Shown here in pieces: positions 3,946-5,871 of a stretch of DNA of 5,871 nucleotides; position 1 is the first letter of the stretch; each line of letters opens with the position of its first letter. The stretch lies in assembly GCA_900546295.1 (NCBI GenBank), contig URCK01000083.1, forward strand, positions 1-5,871, given 5' to 3'. Origin of the DNA: an uncultured Eubacteriales bacterium. Its GTDB lineage: Bacteria > Bacillota > Clostridia > Oscillospirales > Oscillospiraceae. Made by a program: the position numbers and the translations under genes. A model generated the notes under the pieces. That model was given only the letters and a program-made list of their open reading frames with translations. It searched no databases and was not told the origin of the DNA.

Positions 3946-5871
3946 GCTGCACGCGCCCTTCAAGCCCACGGGCGACCAGCCGCAGGCCATCGAAAAGCTC
4001 GCGCGCGGCGTGGAGCTGGGGCTTGATGAGCAGGTGCTGCTCGGCGTGACCGGCTCGGGCAAGACCTTCACGATGGCGAGCGTCATCGAAAAAGTTCAGC
4101 GCCCCACGCTCGTGCTGGCGCACAACAAGACCCTCGCCGCGCAGCTTTGCGCGGAGTTCAAGGAGTTTTTCCCCGAGAATGCGGTGGAATACTTTGTCTC
4201 CTACTACGACTACTACCAGCCCGAGGCCTATATCCCCCACACGGATACCTACATCGCAAAGGATGCATCCACCAACGAGGAGATCGACCGCCTGAGACTT
4301 AGCGCCACCTGCGCGCTGCTCGAGCGGCGCGATGTGATCGTCGTCTCCTCCGTCTCCTGCATCTACGGTCTCGGCGAGCCGGAGGATTTTGAAAAGCTCA
4401 TGATCTCGCTGCGCCCCGGCATGACCATGGAGCGCGACGAGCTATTGAAGCGCCTCATCGAGATCCGCTACGAGCGCAACGATGTTGCCTTTGAGCGCAA
4501 CCGCTTCCGCGTGCGCGGCGACACGGTGGAGCTCTACCCCGCCTACTACCGCGACAAGGCCATCCGCGTCGAATTCTTCGGCGACGAGATCGACCGAATC
4601 AGCGAGTTTACCCCCGTGAGCGGTCAGGTGACGCGCACGCTTCAGCACATCGCCATCTATCCCGCCTCGCATTACGTCACGACGAAGGATAAGTTGGAGC
4701 GCGCCATCGTGGAGATCGATAAAGAGCTCGACGAGCGCGAGGCGCAGTTTCTCGCCGAGGGCAAGGCGGTGGAGGCGCAGCGTATCCGCCAACGCACGCG
4801 CTATGACATCGAGATGCTGCGCGAGCTGGGCTACTGCACGGGCATCGAGAACTATTCCCGCGTCATCAGCGGCCGCCCCGTCGGTTCCCCGCCGCTGACG
4901 CTCATCGACTATTTCCCCAAGGATTTCCTCCTCTTTGTGGATGAATCTCATGTGACGCTCCCGCAGGTGCGCGCGATGTACAACGGCGACCGCGCGCGCA
5001 AGGAGAGCCTCGTCGAATACGGCTTCCGCCTGCCCTGCGCGTTTGACAACCGCCCGCTCAAATTCGACGAATTTGAGCAGCGCGTCCACCAGCGCATTTA
5101 CGTTTCCGCCACGCCCGGCGACTATGAGAAGGAGCGCGCGGGCCAGATCGTCGAGCAGGTCATCCGCCCGACGGGCCTTCTCGATCCCAAGGTCGAGGTG
5201 CGGCCGGTGGAAAACCAGATCGACGATCTCATCGGCGAGATCAACGCGCGCGCGGCGCGCAATGAGCGCGTGCTCGTCACCACGCTGACAAAGAAAATGG
5301 CAGAAGACCTCACGCAGTATCTGACGGGCGCGGGCATCCGCGTGCGCTATATGCACGCGGACGTGGAGACCATCGAGCGCATGGAGCTTATCCGCGGTCT
5401 GCGCCTCGGCGAGTTCGACGTGCTCGTCGGCATCAACCTGCTGCGCGAAGGTCTTGACATCCCCGAAGTCTCGATGGTCGCCATCTTAGATGCCGACAAG
5501 GAAGGATTTTTGCGCAGCGAAACGAGCCTCATCCAGACCATCGGCCGCGCCGCGCGAAACGCCGACGGCCTTGTGGTGCTCTACGCGGACACCATCACCC
5601 CCTCAATGCGCCGCGCCATGGACGAGACAGAGCGAAGAAGAGAAATACAGGACGCATACAACAAGGAAAACGGCATCGTCCCGCAGACCATCCGCAAGGA
5701 CGTGCGCGAGATCATCGAAATTTCGAAGAAGGACGAGGCCTCTGCCCGCCGCCGCGGCAAGCGCAAGCTCTCCGAGCGCGAGCGGGACGAGGAGATCAGA
5801 AAGCTCGAAAAGCAGATGCAGGAGGCGAGCCGTATGCTCGAATTCGAGTACGCCGCCATCCTGCGCGACCG
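3935..5871 (+). CDS. uvrB: Excinuclease ABC subunit UvrB (3' end outside window)
   Basis: UvrB is the damage-verifying helicase-like subunit of nucleotide excision repair: it is loaded by UvrA and then recruits UvrC for incision. 645 codons are visible without interruption, against about 660 for the family, so only a short end is missing. Motifs in order are the N-terminal FKPTGDQPQAI; Walker A GVTGSGKT (37-44); the damage-probing beta-hairpin SYYDYYQPEAYIP (89-101) with Y90, Y91, Y93 and Y94; Walker B DESH (336-339); SATP (391-394); NLLREGLDIPEV (501-512); and the arginine-finger motif QTIGRAARN (534-542). The C-terminal UVR/UvrC-binding motif begins at about 618 (RDEEIRKLEKQM) and is cut by the window edge. 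All catalytic elements are intact. The start at 3935 gives the canonical MEFKLHAPF and overlaps radC by 11 bases. uvrA would be a usual downstream neighbour but is not visible. Confidence 0.98.
   Translation, partial: MEFKLHAPFKPTGDQPQAIEKLARGVELGLDEQVLLGVTGSGKTFTMASVIEKVQRPTLVLAHNKTLAAQLCAEFKEFFPENAVEYFVSYYDYYQPEAYIPHTDTYIAKDASTNEEIDRLRLSATCALLERRDVIVVSSVSCIYGLGEPEDFEKLMISLRPGMTMERDELLKRLIEIRYERNDVAFERNRFRVRGDTVELYPAYYRDKAIRVEFFGDEIDRISEFTPVSGQVTRTLQHIAIYPASHYVTTKDKLERAIVEIDKELDEREAQFLAEGKAVEAQRIRQRTRYDIEMLRELGYCTGIENYSRVISGRPVGSPPLTLIDYFPKDFLLFVDESHVTLPQVRAMYNGDRARKESLVEYGFRLPCAFDNRPLKFDEFEQRVHQRIYVSATPGDYEKERAGQIVEQVIRPTGLLDPKVEVRPVENQIDDLIGEINARAARNERVLVTTLTKKMAEDLTQYLTGAGIRVRYMHADVETIERMELIRGLRLGEFDVLVGINLLREGLDIPEVSMVAILDADKEGFLRSETSLIQTIGRAARNADGLVVLYADTITPSMRRAMDETERRREIQDAYNKENGIVPQTIRKDVREIIEISKKDEASARRRGKRKLSERERDEEIRKLEKQMQEASRMLEFEYAAILRD

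Noticed and set aside
3181..4086. 301-codon minus-strand open frame opposite radC and the start of uvrB
   Set aside because: It is antisense to secure genes, covers the radC promoter leader, and has no recognisable family or ribosome binding site.
4442..5356. 304-codon minus-strand open frame opposite uvrB
   Set aside because: It is a mirror of uvrB codon bias (rich in Ala, Leu, Asp, Arg and His), with no motif of its own.

Overview
The window is a GC-rich bacterial chromosome segment with tightly packed genes. It carries a YidC with a long basic tail next to a three-domain Jag, and strong AGGAGG-type ribosome binding sites. Together these point to a Firmicute, most likely a high-GC anaerobic Clostridia of the Oscillospirales/Ruminococcaceae kind. 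The taxon is an inference from gene content and style, not from a marker gene. Nothing here looks like a mobile element, CRISPR array or RNA gene, and the genes have similar composition.

Left block, plus strand (1-1960): the 3' end of yidC (membrane protein insertase), then jag/khpB (RNA-binding protein), then a small formate/nitrite-family channel. The gaps are 19 and 9 bases, so this reads as one transcript. yidC-jag is the classical block next to the replication origin in Firmicutes. The unusual element is the FNT channel directly behind jag, where mnmE is common. The block ends at a perfect 15-bp hairpin that can serve as terminator from both sides. Immediately beside it is an inverted pair of DnaA-box-like 9-mers, one an exact match to the consensus.

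Middle block, minus strand (3042 down to 2048): exodeoxyribonuclease III (xth/exoA), followed by a 77-residue two-helix membrane protein of unknown function. Its start codon overlaps the xth stop codon (TGATG) behind a strong Shine-Dalgarno, so the two are translationally coupled. This operon converges on the FNT gene at the shared terminator.

Right block, plus strand (3244 to the end): radC (JAMM-domain protein) and uvrB (nucleotide excision repair helicase), overlapping by 11 bases. uvrB runs off the window a short way before its expected end. The 201-base region 3043-3243 is comparatively AT-rich and carries back-to-back promoters, one for xth-orfX and one for radC-uvrB. It is therefore a divergent control region for three DNA-repair-associated genes. 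It has one LexA-like half-site on the xth side and a short palindrome over the radC -35 element, but no full SOS box.

Overall this is mostly ordinary housekeeping DNA. I see no convincing new multi-gene system. The items most worth a second look are the DnaA-box pair, the uncharacterised membrane protein coupled to xth, and the FNT gene in the yidC-jag operon.
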